NCBI GenBank assembly: GCA_023395615.1
Contig: JAEWYP010000070.1
Coordinates: 1-49,583 of the forward strand
Source: Bacillota bacterium
Lineage (GTDB): Bacteria > Bacillota > Clostridia > Christensenellales > Aristaeellaceae
Reading direction: 5' to 3'
Length of the DNA stretch: 49,583 bases
This document shows positions 7,757 through 16,843 of this stretch, piece by piece. The first letter of the stretch is position 1. Each line of letters opens with the position of its first letter. The notes under the pieces are model-generated. The model was given only the letters and a program-made list of their open reading frames with translations, searched no databases and had not been told where the DNA came from. The translations under genes were made by a program, and so were the position numbers.

Positions 7757-8878
7757 ATGGCTAGCGTATCCCTTAAGCATATTTACAAAGTATACGCCGG
7801 TAACGTCACCGCTGTAAGCGACTTTACCCTCGACATTGAAGACAAGGAGTTTATCGTTCTGGTCGGGCCTTCCGGCTGCGGTAAATCCACAACCCTGCGC
7901 ATGGTGGCCGGCCTGGAGGAAATCTCCAGCGGCGAGCTCTACATCGGCGACCGTCTGGTCAACGATGTCGCCCCCAAAGACCGCGACATCGCGATGGTGT
8001 TCCAGAACTACGCACTGTATCCGCACATGACCGTGTTTGATAACATGGCGTTCGGCCTGAAGCTCCGCAAGGTGCCCAAAGCGGAAATTAAGAAGCGCGT
8101 GGAAGAGAACGCCAAGGTTCTTGACATCTATCACCTGCTTAACCGCAAACCGAAGGCTCTTTCCGGCGGTCAGCGCCAGCGCGTTGCTCTGGGCCGCGCC
8201 ATCGTCCGCGAACCGAAAGTCTTCCTGATGGATGAACCGCTGTCCAACCTGGACGCCAAACTGCGCGTGGCGATGCGTACCGAAATCACCAAGTTGCATC
8301 AGCGCCTGCAGACCACGTTCATCTACGTAACGCACGACCAGACCGAAGCCATGACGATGGGCACACGCATCGTGGTCATGAAAGACGGTCTGATCCAGCA
8401 GGTGGATTCTCCGCAGAACCTGTATGACTATCCCACCAATCTGTTCGTTGCCGGATTTATCGGCAGCCCGCAGATGAACTTCTTCAATGTGACCCTCGCC
8501 AAGGAAGACAAAGATGTTGTCGCCAAGTTCGGCGATAACAAGATTGTGATTCCGCCCAGCAAACTGTCTAAGTTTGCCGACGAGAGCTATATCGGCAAGG
8601 AAGTTGTGATGGGCATCCGTCCCGAGAATATCCACGACGAAGACGTATTCGTGCAGGCTGCTCCCAACGCCGTGATCAACTGCGACGTAGAAGTAACCGA
8701 ATTGATGGGCTCCGAGACGTACCTGTATCTGAAAACCAGCGGCAAGGACGAGAACATTATCGCGCGTGTAAACCCGCGTACCACCAGCCGTGCCGGTCAG
8801 ACCATTCAGGTTGCTTTCGATGTAAACCATCTGCACTTCTTCGACAAGGAAACCGAAACCACGCTGCTGACCAAGTAA
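7757..8878 (+). CDS. ugpC: Carbohydrate ABC transporter ATP-binding protein, MsmK/UgpC type
   Basis: A 373-residue ATPase with Walker A GPSGCGKST (about 38-46), Q-loop FQNYALYPHM, signature LSGGQRQRVALGRA, Walker B VFLMDEPLSNLDAKLR, switch His in YVTHDQTEAM, and C-terminal TOBE/regulatory domain (about 240-373, including MGIRPENI). In this family one ATPase energises several CUT1 sugar importers. No permease or binding-protein gene lies nearby and the gene has its own promoter and terminator, so it is probably such a shared subunit. Codon choice is strongly biased to C-ending codons, suggesting high expression. It could equally be named msmK or msmX; orthology cannot be settled here. Confidence 0.93.
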   Translation: MASVSLKHIYKVYAGNVTAVSDFTLDIEDKEFIVLVGPSGCGKSTTLRMVAGLEEISSGELYIGDRLVNDVAPKDRDIAMVFQNYALYPHMTVFDNMAFGLKLRKVPKAEIKKRVEENAKVLDIYHLLNRKPKALSGGQRQRVALGRAIVREPKVFLMDEPLSNLDAKLRVAMRTEITKLHQRLQTTFIYVTHDQTEAMTMGTRIVVMKDGLIQQVDSPQNLYDYPTNLFVAGFIGSPQMNFFNVTLAKEDKDVVAKFGDNKIVIPPSKLSKFADESYIGKEVVMGIRPENIHDEDVFVQAAPNAVINCDVEVTELMGSETYLYLKTSGKDENIIARVNPRTTSRAGQTIQVAFDVNHLHFFDKETETTLLTK

Positions 8879-8896
8879 CAAATCGCACAATCATTA

Positions 8897-8934
8897 GATG
8901 CCCTGCCGTCTTCTGGCGGCAGGGCATCCTTTAT
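8897..8934 (+). terminator. Terminator of the sugar ABC ATPase gene
   Basis: A perfect 12-bp stem (8897-8908 with 8917-8928) and 8-base loop, followed by CTTTATAG, lies 19 bases after the stop codon. Confidence 0.85.
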
Positions 8935-9011
8935 AGAAGCGTTCCATAATGCGTTCGGATTTGTTATCATCATTTTGAATCATCCCGAATGACCAATCAG
9001 GAGGTTTCGGC

Positions 9012-9101
9012 GTGTATGTCGTGAGCCTTGAGAATCAGTCTTTAAAGAGCAAAGCGGCATATAAGGAGTTATTGTATGCGAAGAATATGGGGAAAATATG
9101 A
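9012..9101 (+). CDS. Possible 29-codon leader ORF overlapping the MFS gene
   Basis: A GTG at 9012 stands seven bases after a strong CAGGAGG (8998-9004). It opens 29 codons ending at TGA 9099-9101, 26 bases inside the MFS gene in another frame. The encoded peptide begins VYVVSLENQSLKS and resembles nothing I know. It could be a translated leader that couples to MFS translation, or the strong ribosome site could be a remnant. Evidence is only the ribosome site and the open frame. Confidence 0.25.
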   Translation: MYVVSLENQSLKSKAAYKELLYAKNMGKI

Positions 9102-10296
9102 TAACATAACGCGTCAGGCACTAGGAGCCTGTTTTTTTGCTTTCCTGTTCAACGGTGTGCTTACAATGATGATCGGCTCTGCGTTGCCGGACATGAAAGC
9201 GACTTATAATCTGAGTGATACGCAGGCTGGGCTGATGCTTTCCGGGCACTCAGCAGGCAATCTGATTGCCTGTTTTCTGAGCGGCCTTGTGCCGTTGTGG
9301 CTTGGAAGAAGAAAATCAATCACGGTCCTGAGCGCGATCGCCGCCATAGGATTTATTATGATGCTGGTATCCGGCAACCCGTTATGGCTGATCACCGCGT
9401 TTGTATTAACCGGCGTTGGCCGTGGGAGTATCAGTAACTTTAACAATGGCACCGTCAACCTTGTCACAGGCGGCAGCCCGACAGCGATCAATCTGCTGCA
9501 CAGCTTCTTCGCTATCGGCGCGATCAGCGCGCCATTGCTCTTTCTGCTGGCAAACCGGTTATCGGGGTGGCGTGCCGCAATCCTGCTGACAGTAGCGCTG
9601 GGTGCTGCGGTTTCGTTCAACTTTTCTCGTCTGCATCTGCCAAACGACCGTCCCGACCGGGGTGACGGCAGGCAAAAGAGCATGGCTTTTTTACGCAACA
9701 GAACATACCTTTTATTAGCGGGAATGCTATTCTTCTACTTGTGTGCGGAATATGCGATCAACGGCTGGCTGGTAAGCTATTTACAGAGCAAACCTGAGCT
9801 GCTGGCGCAGCTACAGGCTGGTGGTCAGGAACCGCATACGGCGCTGGTTACGTATTCGCAGACGATGGCGACGCTGTTTTGGGCGATTATACTGGTCGGT
9901 CGCCTGGTAAGCGCGACGCTCGCCCGCCGTGTACCACAAAAATTGTTGATAATGCTGGACAGTATTGGCGTTACTGCTTTCTTTGTGTTGCTGCTGCTGA
10001 ACAATTCGATTGTAATCGTCACCGTAGCCATTATCGGGCTTGGTTTTTGCATGGCGGGGATCTGCCCGATGATTTACTCCGATGCCAGTTATATTACCAA
10101 TCGATACCCCATGGGAACCAGCACGCTGCTTGCAATCGGTTCGGTGGGTGCGATACTGATGCCGGCGCTGGTTGGCGCGATTGCGGATGCCTACGGCTTT
10201 ACCGGAGGTATGAGTGGTATTCTATTTGGTATCCTTGCATTGCTGGTTCTGGCAATCCTCAACTATTGGATAAAACCGCAGCCGGTGCGGGAATAA
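9076..10296 (+). CDS. MFS transporter
   Basis: A 406-residue major facilitator with 12 likely membrane segments split by a charged central loop near residues 190-205. The cytoplasmic loop after helix 2 reads PLWLGRRKS, a variant of the MFS loop motif, and helix 5 contains LLHSFFAIGA, as in the FucP-like sugar branch. Substrate is unknown. A KdgF-like cupin follows after 39 bases and a uronate dehydratase is convergent beyond it, so a sugar acid or its fragments is a reasonable guess. The start is supported by AAGGAG (9063-9068). A small open frame with a better ribosome site overlaps the start. Confidence 0.85.
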   Translation: MRRIWGKYDNITRQALGACFFAFLFNGVLTMMIGSALPDMKATYNLSDTQAGLMLSGHSAGNLIACFLSGLVPLWLGRRKSITVLSAIAAIGFIMMLVSGNPLWLITAFVLTGVGRGSISNFNNGTVNLVTGGSPTAINLLHSFFAIGAISAPLLFLLANRLSGWRAAILLTVALGAAVSFNFSRLHLPNDRPDRGDGRQKSMAFLRNRTYLLLAGMLFFYLCAEYAINGWLVSYLQSKPELLAQLQAGGQEPHTALVTYSQTMATLFWAIILVGRLVSATLARRVPQKLLIMLDSIGVTAFFVLLLLNNSIVIVTVAIIGLGFCMAGICPMIYSDASYITNRYPMGTSTLLAIGSVGAILMPALVGAIADAYGFTGGMSGILFGILALLVLAILNYWIKPQPVRE

Positions 10297-10335
10297 CCTT
10301 GCGATCATGGACTTTTTATGGAAGGACATACGCAT

Positions 10336-10668
10336 ATGAAATCGAAAGTACGACCTTATTCCGAAGCAGCACCCCATGAACTGGGTGGCGGCGTTACAAG
10401 AAGGGTTTTAGCATGGCTCCCGGAACAGATGATGGTGGAAGTCTGTTTTGAACAGGGCGCAATCGGAGCCGAACATACCCATCCGCATACGCAATGCACA
10501 TATGTGCTGGAAGGTGAGTTTGATTTCACTGTGGAAGGTCGCGTATACCGTGTGCGGCGGGGAGATACGCTTGCCTTTGCGTCTGGGGAGCGCCATGGGT
10601 GTATCTGCGTGGAGAAAGGCAAACTATTGGACGTTTTCACCCCAATGCGTGAAGACTTTTTGAAATGA
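10336..10668 (+). CDS. Cupin protein, KdgF-like
   Basis: A 110-residue single-domain cupin. Motif 1 is GAEHTHPHTQCTYVLEGEFDF and motif 2 is GDTLAFASGERHG, giving metal ligands H48, H50, E/Q and H84 by inspection. The C-terminal DVFTPMREDFL closely resembles the end of KdgF proteins, which open unsaturated uronates from pectin or alginate into linear ketonised forms. Its position beside a UxaA-type dehydratase fits that role, although many cupins share this fold. The start at 10336 is preferred to an in-frame ATG at 10318, which would place GGAAGG inside the coding region. It is probably co-transcribed with the MFS gene. Confidence 0.75.
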   Translation: MKSKVRPYSEAAPHELGGGVTRRVLAWLPEQMMVEVCFEQGAIGAEHTHPHTQCTYVLEGEFDFTVEGRVYRVRRGDTLAFASGERHGCICVEKGKLLDVFTPMREDFLK

Positions 10669-10688
10669 CCAAATACATAAATGCTGTT

Positions 10689-12170
10689 TTATAACGTAAC
10701 GCCAGTCTTGAACAAAGCGATTCCCTGATAACCATTCTCTTCATTGCGTGCCAGGCGACCACTAGCCGTGTCAAGCACCAGCCGTGTTAGTTCACCTGTC
10801 AGCGTATCCAATGTACTCCCTTCCAGCAGAGCGCCCGCGTTAAAATCAATCCAGCTCTTCTTTCTTAAGGCCAACGCGGTATTGCTGGCGATCTTCAATG
10901 TGGGCACAGGGCCGCCGAAAGGCGTTCCGCGCCCCGTAGAAAACAACACAAGTTGCGCACCCGCCGCCGCGAGCGCTGTAGTGGCAACCAGATCGTTGCC
11001 CGGGGCGCTGAGCAGGTGCAAACCGTCACGGGTAACTTGTCCTCCGTAAGGAAGCACAGCGGTAACAGGAGCGTCGCCGCTTTTTTGTGTACACCCGAGG
11101 GCCTTATCCTCCAGAGTGGAGATACCGCCCGCTTTATTCCCTGGCGACGGATTTTCGTAGATGGTTTGATGGTTATCTTCGTAATATCGTTTGAAGCCGT
11201 TAATCAATCGTACGGTATCGTTAAATACCGATTCTGTTTCACAACGCGCCATCAGCAGGGATTCGGCGCCGAACATTTCCGGCACTTCAGTAAGAAGAGT
11301 ACTACCGCCCATGGCGACCAACCGATCTGAAAAACGGCCGATCAGGGGATTGGCTGTCAAGCCGGAAAACCCGTCGGAGCCGCCGCATTTCAAGCCGACG
11401 ACCAGCTTGGATGCGGGGAGAGATATGCGTCGATCCTGACGCATGGTTTCCGCCAGCTCAGCAAGGAGTGTAAACCCGGCTTGCAGCTCGTCCTCCACTT
11501 CTTGAGCAACCAAAAAGCGAACACGGCTTTCGTCATATGTGCCCATCCGTTTTCGAATTTCAGCAACCCCGCTGTTTTCACAGCCCAAACCAAGTACCAG
11601 CACACCGCCCGCATTAGGATGGGTGGCTAAATTGGCCAGTATCTGGCGGGTATTCTCCTGGTCTTCTCCCATCTGGGAACAGCCATAGGGGTGGGTGAAT
11701 GCACGCACGTTTTCTACGGAGCCGCCCAGTAACTTTTGAGCACGTTTCTCCAGCGCAGTAGCGACATCGTTCACACAGCCTACGGTTGGCAGGATCCAAA
11801 GTTCGTTGCGGATGCCCGTGCGTCCGTCCGCGCGTAAATATCCCTGAAATGAGGCACTTTCCTTGTGCGCCGGCTGAGGGTGGAAGGGATGATATTCGTA
11901 GCGTAGTTCGCCGGATAACAGCGTTCGCAGGTTATGCGTATGCACGTGAGCTCCGGCGGGGATGTCACAGAGGGCTGCGCCGATGGGTTGACCGTATTTG
12001 AGCACGCTTTCACCCCGGATTATCGGGCGCAACGCAAACTTATGTCCGGCGGGGATATCCTCGAGGATGGAAAGCGTCTGATTCCCGATTGAGACGCTTT
12101 CACCCGGTCGCAACGGTTCGATTGCGACCGCTACGGTATCGGAGGGATGAATTTTGATCGCTTTCTGCAT
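10689..12170 (-). CDS. uxaA: Altronate dehydratase family protein (UxaA)
   Basis: A 493-residue full-length UxaA/GarD-type enzyme. An N-terminal SAF-like domain (about 10-95, with DIPAGHKFAL and DIPAGAHVHTHNL) is joined to the catalytic domain that starts at GYLRADGRTGIRN and includes HPYGCSQMGEDQENT, VLGLGCENS and GLKCGGSDGFSG. The family dehydrates altronate, galactarate or related sugar acids using iron. Altronate in galacturonate catabolism is the likeliest substrate, but the family is mixed. Start 12170 is fixed by AGGAGG six bases upstream; a longer frame to 12260 crosses the operator. Two identical inverted repeats lie upstream. The gene converges on the KdgF-like cupin with only 20 bases between stops. 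Confidence 0.87.
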   Translation of the reverse strand: MQKAIKIHPSDTVAVAIEPLRPGESVSIGNQTLSILEDIPAGHKFALRPIIRGESVLKYGQPIGAALCDIPAGAHVHTHNLRTLLSGELRYEYHPFHPQPAHKESASFQGYLRADGRTGIRNELWILPTVGCVNDVATALEKRAQKLLGGSVENVRAFTHPYGCSQMGEDQENTRQILANLATHPNAGGVLVLGLGCENSGVAEIRKRMGTYDESRVRFLVAQEVEDELQAGFTLLAELAETMRQDRRISLPASKLVVGLKCGGSDGFSGLTANPLIGRFSDRLVAMGGSTLLTEVPEMFGAESLLMARCETESVFNDTVRLINGFKRYYEDNHQTIYENPSPGNKAGGISTLEDKALGCTQKSGDAPVTAVLPYGGQVTRDGLHLLSAPGNDLVATTALAAAGAQLVLFSTGRGTPFGGPVPTLKIASNTALALRKKSWIDFNAGALLEGSTLDTLTGELTRLVLDTASGRLARNEENGYQGIALFKTGVTL

Positions 12171-12203
12171 GGGTTCCTCCTGTGTGGTGACTGTGAAGTG
12201 AGA

Positions 12204-12219
12204 ATGTAAATAGTTACAT
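12204..12219 (-). promoter_or_regulatory. Operator-like palindrome, proximal copy
   Basis: ATGTAA-N4-TTACAT, 34 bases upstream of the uxaA start codon. It matches the copy at 12334-12349 in both half-sites and spacer length. This size and symmetry suit a LacI- or GntR-type regulator of uronate genes; none is encoded in the window. Confidence 0.65.
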
Positions 12220-12333
12220 ATTTTCAATGCTATCGTACCGCATGATGGGAGGATCGTCAAGGATCAAGAACGAATTATGCACAATATTGTAACGTATCGT
12301 TGAAACGAAAAACTAAACCTCCAAGACGATTAA

Positions 12334-12349
12334 ATGTAAGCAGTTACAT
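12334..12349 (-). promoter_or_regulatory. Operator-like palindrome, distal copy
   Basis: A second ATGTAA-N4-TTACAT exactly 130 bases upstream of the proximal site, in the otherwise non-coding stretch between uxaA and the reverse-strand secreted-protein gene. Paired sites at this distance are typical of repression by DNA looping. Confidence 0.6.
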
Positions 12350-12411
12350 TGTTGCTGAGCAAACTCATGGCAGAGGCACACAGTACTGAAATATGTTCAA
12401 CGACAGAAAAG

Positions 12412-12436
12412 CGGGCGTTCCTTGCGGATACGCCCG
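12412..12436 (-). terminator. Terminator of the reverse-strand secreted protein gene
   Basis: A 7-bp stem (12412-12418 with 12430-12436) and 11-base loop, followed on the reverse strand by CTTTTCTG. It lies 41 bases beyond the stop at 12478. Confidence 0.7.
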
Positions 12437-12477
12437 TTTCCAAAGAGAAAAATTGAGCAGAATGCCTGATCGTCTTA

Positions 12478-13047
12478 CTATTCCTGCAAGTCGGATGCGT
12501 CGTAGTTGATCCGGGAAGAGTACGTTATGGACAGGCTTTGTTCGTACATACGGGACAGGTTCAACGAAATGCGAAGATCGTCTTTCGTCCAGTCTGCATT
12601 CAGTGAACCCCACTCCACATACTCTGCCGTTCCGTCGTCGTTAAATGGGTCGGTGTCAGGAGTGCCATATTGTTTTGTAAATACGGTGAGTAGCTTGCGG
12701 AAATCACCAATACCGTTGCCGGTGGGGGTAAGATTGTAGCTGATCATGGTAAGCCTGTCGGCTTGTTTGCTGTTGCTGCGGTCAATCTGTATGTTCAGGT
12801 TATAGGCAGTCAGGTCGGTGTCGGGTACGGTGATCTGTTCGAACGAATACTCGATTGTACCGTTTCCATCGTTCTGCTGATCAGGCTTTACGGCGGAAAG
12901 CGTTGGATCAGCCGCAAACGCTGCTTCCGCTTGAGTTTCGTTCATGCCAAGCTTGAGGCCGAAGGGGAGTGCGGTCGCTTCTGCGAATGCGGATACCGGG
13001 GCCAGCAATGCGATTGCCAGAAGAAGCGTCAGCGCCTTTTTCAACAT
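12478..13047 (-). CDS. Secreted protein of unknown function
   Basis: A 189-residue protein with a clear signal peptide: MLKKA, a hydrophobic core and a cut site near FAEA (about residue 23). The mature part begins with LPFGLKLGMNETQAEAAF, a pattern seen in small secreted domains where a short motif opens a helix. It continues as mixed beta strands with YGTPDTDPF and a terminal ISLNLSRMY-x-SLSITYSS pattern. I do not recognise the family. There is no lipobox. It has its own promoter and terminator and diverges from the chagasin-like gene, the other secreted product here. Confidence 0.75.
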   Translation of the reverse strand: MLKKALTLLLAIALLAPVSAFAEATALPFGLKLGMNETQAEAAFAADPTLSAVKPDQQNDGNGTIEYSFEQITVPDTDLTAYNLNIQIDRSNSKQADRLTMISYNLTPTGNGIGDFRKLLTVFTKQYGTPDTDPFNDDGTAEYVEWGSLNADWTKDDLRISLNLSRMYEQSLSITYSSRINYDASDLQE

Positions 13048-13081
13048 GAAAATACCTCCTTATTCAACCAGTTCCGCCTTG

Positions 13082-13110
13082 ATGATAAGGCTGGATCGGA
13101 GAAAAGTCAA
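13082..13110 (-). promoter_or_regulatory. Promoter of the 12478-13047 gene
   Basis: On the reverse strand TTGACT (13105-13110) and TATCAT (13082-13087) are separated by 17 bases. The promoter lies 35 bases before the start codon, which has AAGGAGG upstream. Confidence 0.75.
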
Positions 13111-13245
13111 TCGATCCTGTCTGTTCATATGTAACAGTCTTTGCAGGATGCACTGGCAGGGCCGGCGAATACGTTGATTATAAGGAAACAGGACAAAGGT
13201 GAGTTGTGACGATCTGGTTACTGAAAAGAACAGGAGGAGGATTCG

Positions 13246-13995
13246 ATGAGAAGAATACTTGCAATCCTGACAGTCGGCATGCTGTTGGTAACGACGGCCG
13301 CCTTCGCACAGACGACTTCTGCCCAGACGTTTAACATAACCCTGACAGAGAACCCGACAACAGGATATACCTGGAACGTAACGATCGGTGATGACGCAAT
13401 CGTGACCCTTACTGATCAAGGTTATACAGCGGATGAAGCCCCCGAGGGGATGGTCGGCACAGGCGGCACGCACAGCTGGATTACAGCCGGTAAGGCCGCA
13501 GGCAGCACGGACGTTACGTTTGTCCTTGGACAACAATGGGAAGGCGGCCTTAAGGAGGATACGATCGTCTATACCTGCACGGTGGATGATCAGCTGAACG
13601 TGACCGCGACCCTGTCGCAAGGTGTGCCGGAAAAATACTGGCCCAATGATGCGGTGGTAGGACTGAAGGAGAACCAGACAACCGGGTACCAGTGGAAATT
13701 CACGGCTGATCCGGACGGAATCCTGGCTCTTGAGAAAGACGAGTACCTGACGGACAGTAGCGATACAAAGGAAGGCGCGGGCGGTATCCATCGCTGGATT
13801 TTCCACGGCGCGTCGGCAGGCGACGTGACCCTGACCTTCACCTATGTCCGTGAATGGGAAAAGGACGAAAAGCCTGCGGCGACCGTAACCTTTACCTATC
13901 AGGTGGATGATCAGGGACGGGTTACGCAAAAACAGGTGGACGGTGATTTCAGCGAGTATGCGGTGGACGCTGTGAGCGGCACCACAAAAAACTGA
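13246..13995 (+). CDS. Secreted tandem chagasin-type cysteine protease inhibitor
   Basis: A 249-residue protein with a signal peptide (residues 1-21, cut near AFAQ) and two inhibitor I42/chagasin domains. Domain 1 (about 28-113) shows the three binding loops NPTTGYTW (36-43), GTGGTHSW (71-78) and QQWEGG. Domain 2 (about 135-220) shows NQTTGYQW (143-150), GAGGIHRW (177-184) and REWEKDEKP. These loops insert into the active site of papain-like proteases in the known family. A short tail follows, ending EYAVDAVSGTTKN. The target may be an own secreted protease or one from competitors or host; none is encoded here. Start: AGGAGGAGG upstream. The gene is transcribed alone, with a strong terminator. 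Confidence 0.88.
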   Translation: MRRILAILTVGMLLVTTAAFAQTTSAQTFNITLTENPTTGYTWNVTIGDDAIVTLTDQGYTADEAPEGMVGTGGTHSWITAGKAAGSTDVTFVLGQQWEGGLKEDTIVYTCTVDDQLNVTATLSQGVPEKYWPNDAVVGLKENQTTGYQWKFTADPDGILALEKDEYLTDSSDTKEGAGGIHRWIFHGASAGDVTLTFTYVREWEKDEKPAATVTFTYQVDDQGRVTQKQVDGDFSEYAVDAVSGTTKN

Positions 13996-13997
13996 GA

Positions 13998-14039
13998 CAA
14001 CAAGCGAACGGCGGCCGAATGGCCGCCGTTCGCTTGTTG
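13998..14039. terminator. Long hairpin, probably a bidirectional terminator
   Basis: A perfect 19-bp stem (13998-14016 with 14021-14039) with the loop GAAT starts two bases after the chagasin-like stop. It lies between this gene and the convergent egsA gene. The T-tract on the forward side is short, so strength rests on the stem. Confidence 0.75.
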
Positions 14040-14114
14040 AAAAAAGACCCATCTGTGATTCACGCTTGTGGATGGTTTAACAACGGTTTGAAGGAGCAGG
14101 GCTTGCTTTCAACG

Positions 14115-15467
14115 TTACCCTCTGGTGTCCAGAGGGAAGCTTTCCAGCAGACCCAAATCCCATAACAGGGAACTGGTCAGATATTTATCGCGAATGTCGC
14201 GGGAGCAAAGAAACGCGTCCCGCGTATCCTGCTCGTCCTCGCCGATTTCATCCGGACGCATCGGCATACGCAGCGAGTGCATCAGCGATAAAATCGAAGC
14301 GGTATCCGGCAGTTCTTCGGCCATGATACCGGTGATTTCATCCCAATGGGACAGTATTTTTTCAAGCCGTTCGCTGTGGCGTGTCGGATCGTTCTTGTGC
14401 CAGTCGTTGTTTTCGCTGTCAATCAGCGTTTGCGCCGCCTGACCGAAAACCCGCCGAACAGTTTGCTCCCACTGCGCGGGGCTGAAAGCCCGCATGGCGG
14501 CTTCTGCTGTTTCACGGCTCGGTTTCAGGGTGCGAAGATGATCGTAAATCTTCAGGCACAACACCGTGCCAACGCCGACTTGAATACCGTGCAGCTCCAG
14601 CGGCAACCCGCGATCCAGCGCAAACATCTCCCACAGGTGTGAGAAATAGTGCTCCAACCCCGACGCGGGCCGGGATACCTGCGCGAATGCCATCGCAACG
14701 CCGGAAAGAATCAATCCTTCCGCTACGGCCCCAATTACTTCGGGATCCCGCTCCAGCAGGCGAGGAGCTGCGGAGACAATTTTGGAAAGCGAATTTCTCA
14801 TCAGGCCCGCAACCTCTTCGCAGTAATACTCGCCGGTAACGATATGGGAAATACGCCATTCACATAACGCGATATACTTTGCCAGCATATCCCCCAGCCC
14901 GGCCTGCAACATCCGTTCCGGCGCGTCTTTCATAATCATCGTATCGGCGATGATGGCATCCGGGCAGGCGTTATAAAGGGTCACTTTCACCCGATCGCGG
15001 ATCATGGAGGAGGAGTTGGAAGCGTAGCCGTCCATCGAGGGCGCGGTGCCTACGACCGCCTGCGGTAGCCGCGCCGCGTGCGCGAGCACCTTACAGCAGT
15101 CGTTAATAACTCCTGAGCCAACGGCGAGGATCATATCGCAATCTGGCTCCAATGCCATGCACAGGCTACCCACGGCACGCTCGTCCGGCTCTACGCGATC
15201 CTGCAAAAACTCGTATACAACATAAGGAATGTTTGCCGTTTTCAGCGCCGTTTCCACCTTTTCCATGGCGGCCGTGCGGGTGTGCCGGTCACAGACGACG
15301 AACGGCTTATGGCAACCCAGCGCCTTGACCGCGTCGGGCAGATAGCGCACAGCATCGCGGCCGATTTTCACATATTTTAACCCTACGCGGTGTTCGCGCC
15401 CGCATGCGCAGGAACTCCGACCGGGAACAATCAGTTCCTCCAGCGACATTTCTCCAAGTTTTTTCAT
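14115..15467 (-). CDS. egsA: sn-glycerol-1-phosphate dehydrogenase (EgsA/AraM)
   Basis: A 450-residue member of the EgsA/AraM branch of metal-dependent dehydrogenases. It reduces dihydroxyacetone phosphate to sn-glycerol 1-phosphate. Seen: the N-terminal cysteine-containing CACGREH, the nucleotide-binding AVGSGVINDCCK, GTAPSMDGYASNSS, GLGDMLAKY, SGLEHYFSHLWEM and ELHGIQVGVGT, which hold the metal ligands. The Bacillus homologue feeds heptaprenylglyceryl phosphate synthesis; other bacterial copies (araM) sit in arabinose operons. Neither context is visible here, and the gene stands alone. The start has AAAGGAG upstream. A perfect inverted repeat overlaps the probable promoter. Confidence 0.9.
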   Translation of the reverse strand: MKKLGEMSLEELIVPGRSSCACGREHRVGLKYVKIGRDAVRYLPDAVKALGCHKPFVVCDRHTRTAAMEKVETALKTANIPYVVYEFLQDRVEPDERAVGSLCMALEPDCDMILAVGSGVINDCCKVLAHAARLPQAVVGTAPSMDGYASNSSSMIRDRVKVTLYNACPDAIIADTMIMKDAPERMLQAGLGDMLAKYIALCEWRISHIVTGEYYCEEVAGLMRNSLSKIVSAAPRLLERDPEVIGAVAEGLILSGVAMAFAQVSRPASGLEHYFSHLWEMFALDRGLPLELHGIQVGVGTVLCLKIYDHLRTLKPSRETAEAAMRAFSPAQWEQTVRRVFGQAAQTLIDSENNDWHKNDPTRHSERLEKILSHWDEITGIMAEELPDTASILSLMHSLRMPMRPDEIGEDEQDTRDAFLCSRDIRDKYLTSSLLWDLGLLESFPLDTRG

Positions 15468-15517
15468 ACAAATTCTCCTTTACACGCGTCTTTGACGCAA
15501 ACGAAACATACGATGGT

Positions 15518-15539
15518 ATTATACAGCGATCATCGCTGT
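15518..15539 (-). promoter_or_regulatory. -10 box with adjoining palindromic operator, egsA
   Basis: On the reverse strand a TATAAT (15518-15523) is preceded by the inverted repeat ACAGCGAT-N1-ATCGCTGT (15523-15539). The repeat fills the region between -10 and -35, and no good -35 box is seen. This looks like a regulated promoter where a bound protein controls access. Confidence 0.5.
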
Positions 15540-15659
15540 TGCGCCACCTGCGGATGCAGTGTTGGATGAATCTGTTTTGACCTGTCGGTTTGCGTTATTT
15601 TATCCGCTGATATGGATATGGAGTTGGGCGCACAGTGAAGAACGCATACCCACCGCGCG

Positions 15660-15688
15660 TTGATTTTTAGGGATGCATGGCGTATAAT
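15660..15688 (+). promoter_or_regulatory. Promoter of ychF
   Basis: TTGATT (15660-15665), 17-base spacer, and a perfect TATAAT (15683-15688), about 43 bases before the start codon. Confidence 0.8.
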
Positions 15689-15730
15689 AAGCCAATGTCA
15701 ATCCAATCGGGAGTTTAAGGGAGTGTCGTC

Positions 15731-16828
<1,098 letters not shown>

Positions 16829-16843
16829 CCAAGGAGGCCGCCT

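Noticed and set aside
7715..8890. Long reverse-strand frame of about 390 codons opposite the sugar ABC ATPase
   Set aside because: It is the shadow of a gene with strongly biased codons. The forward frame has all ABC motifs, a promoter and a terminator.
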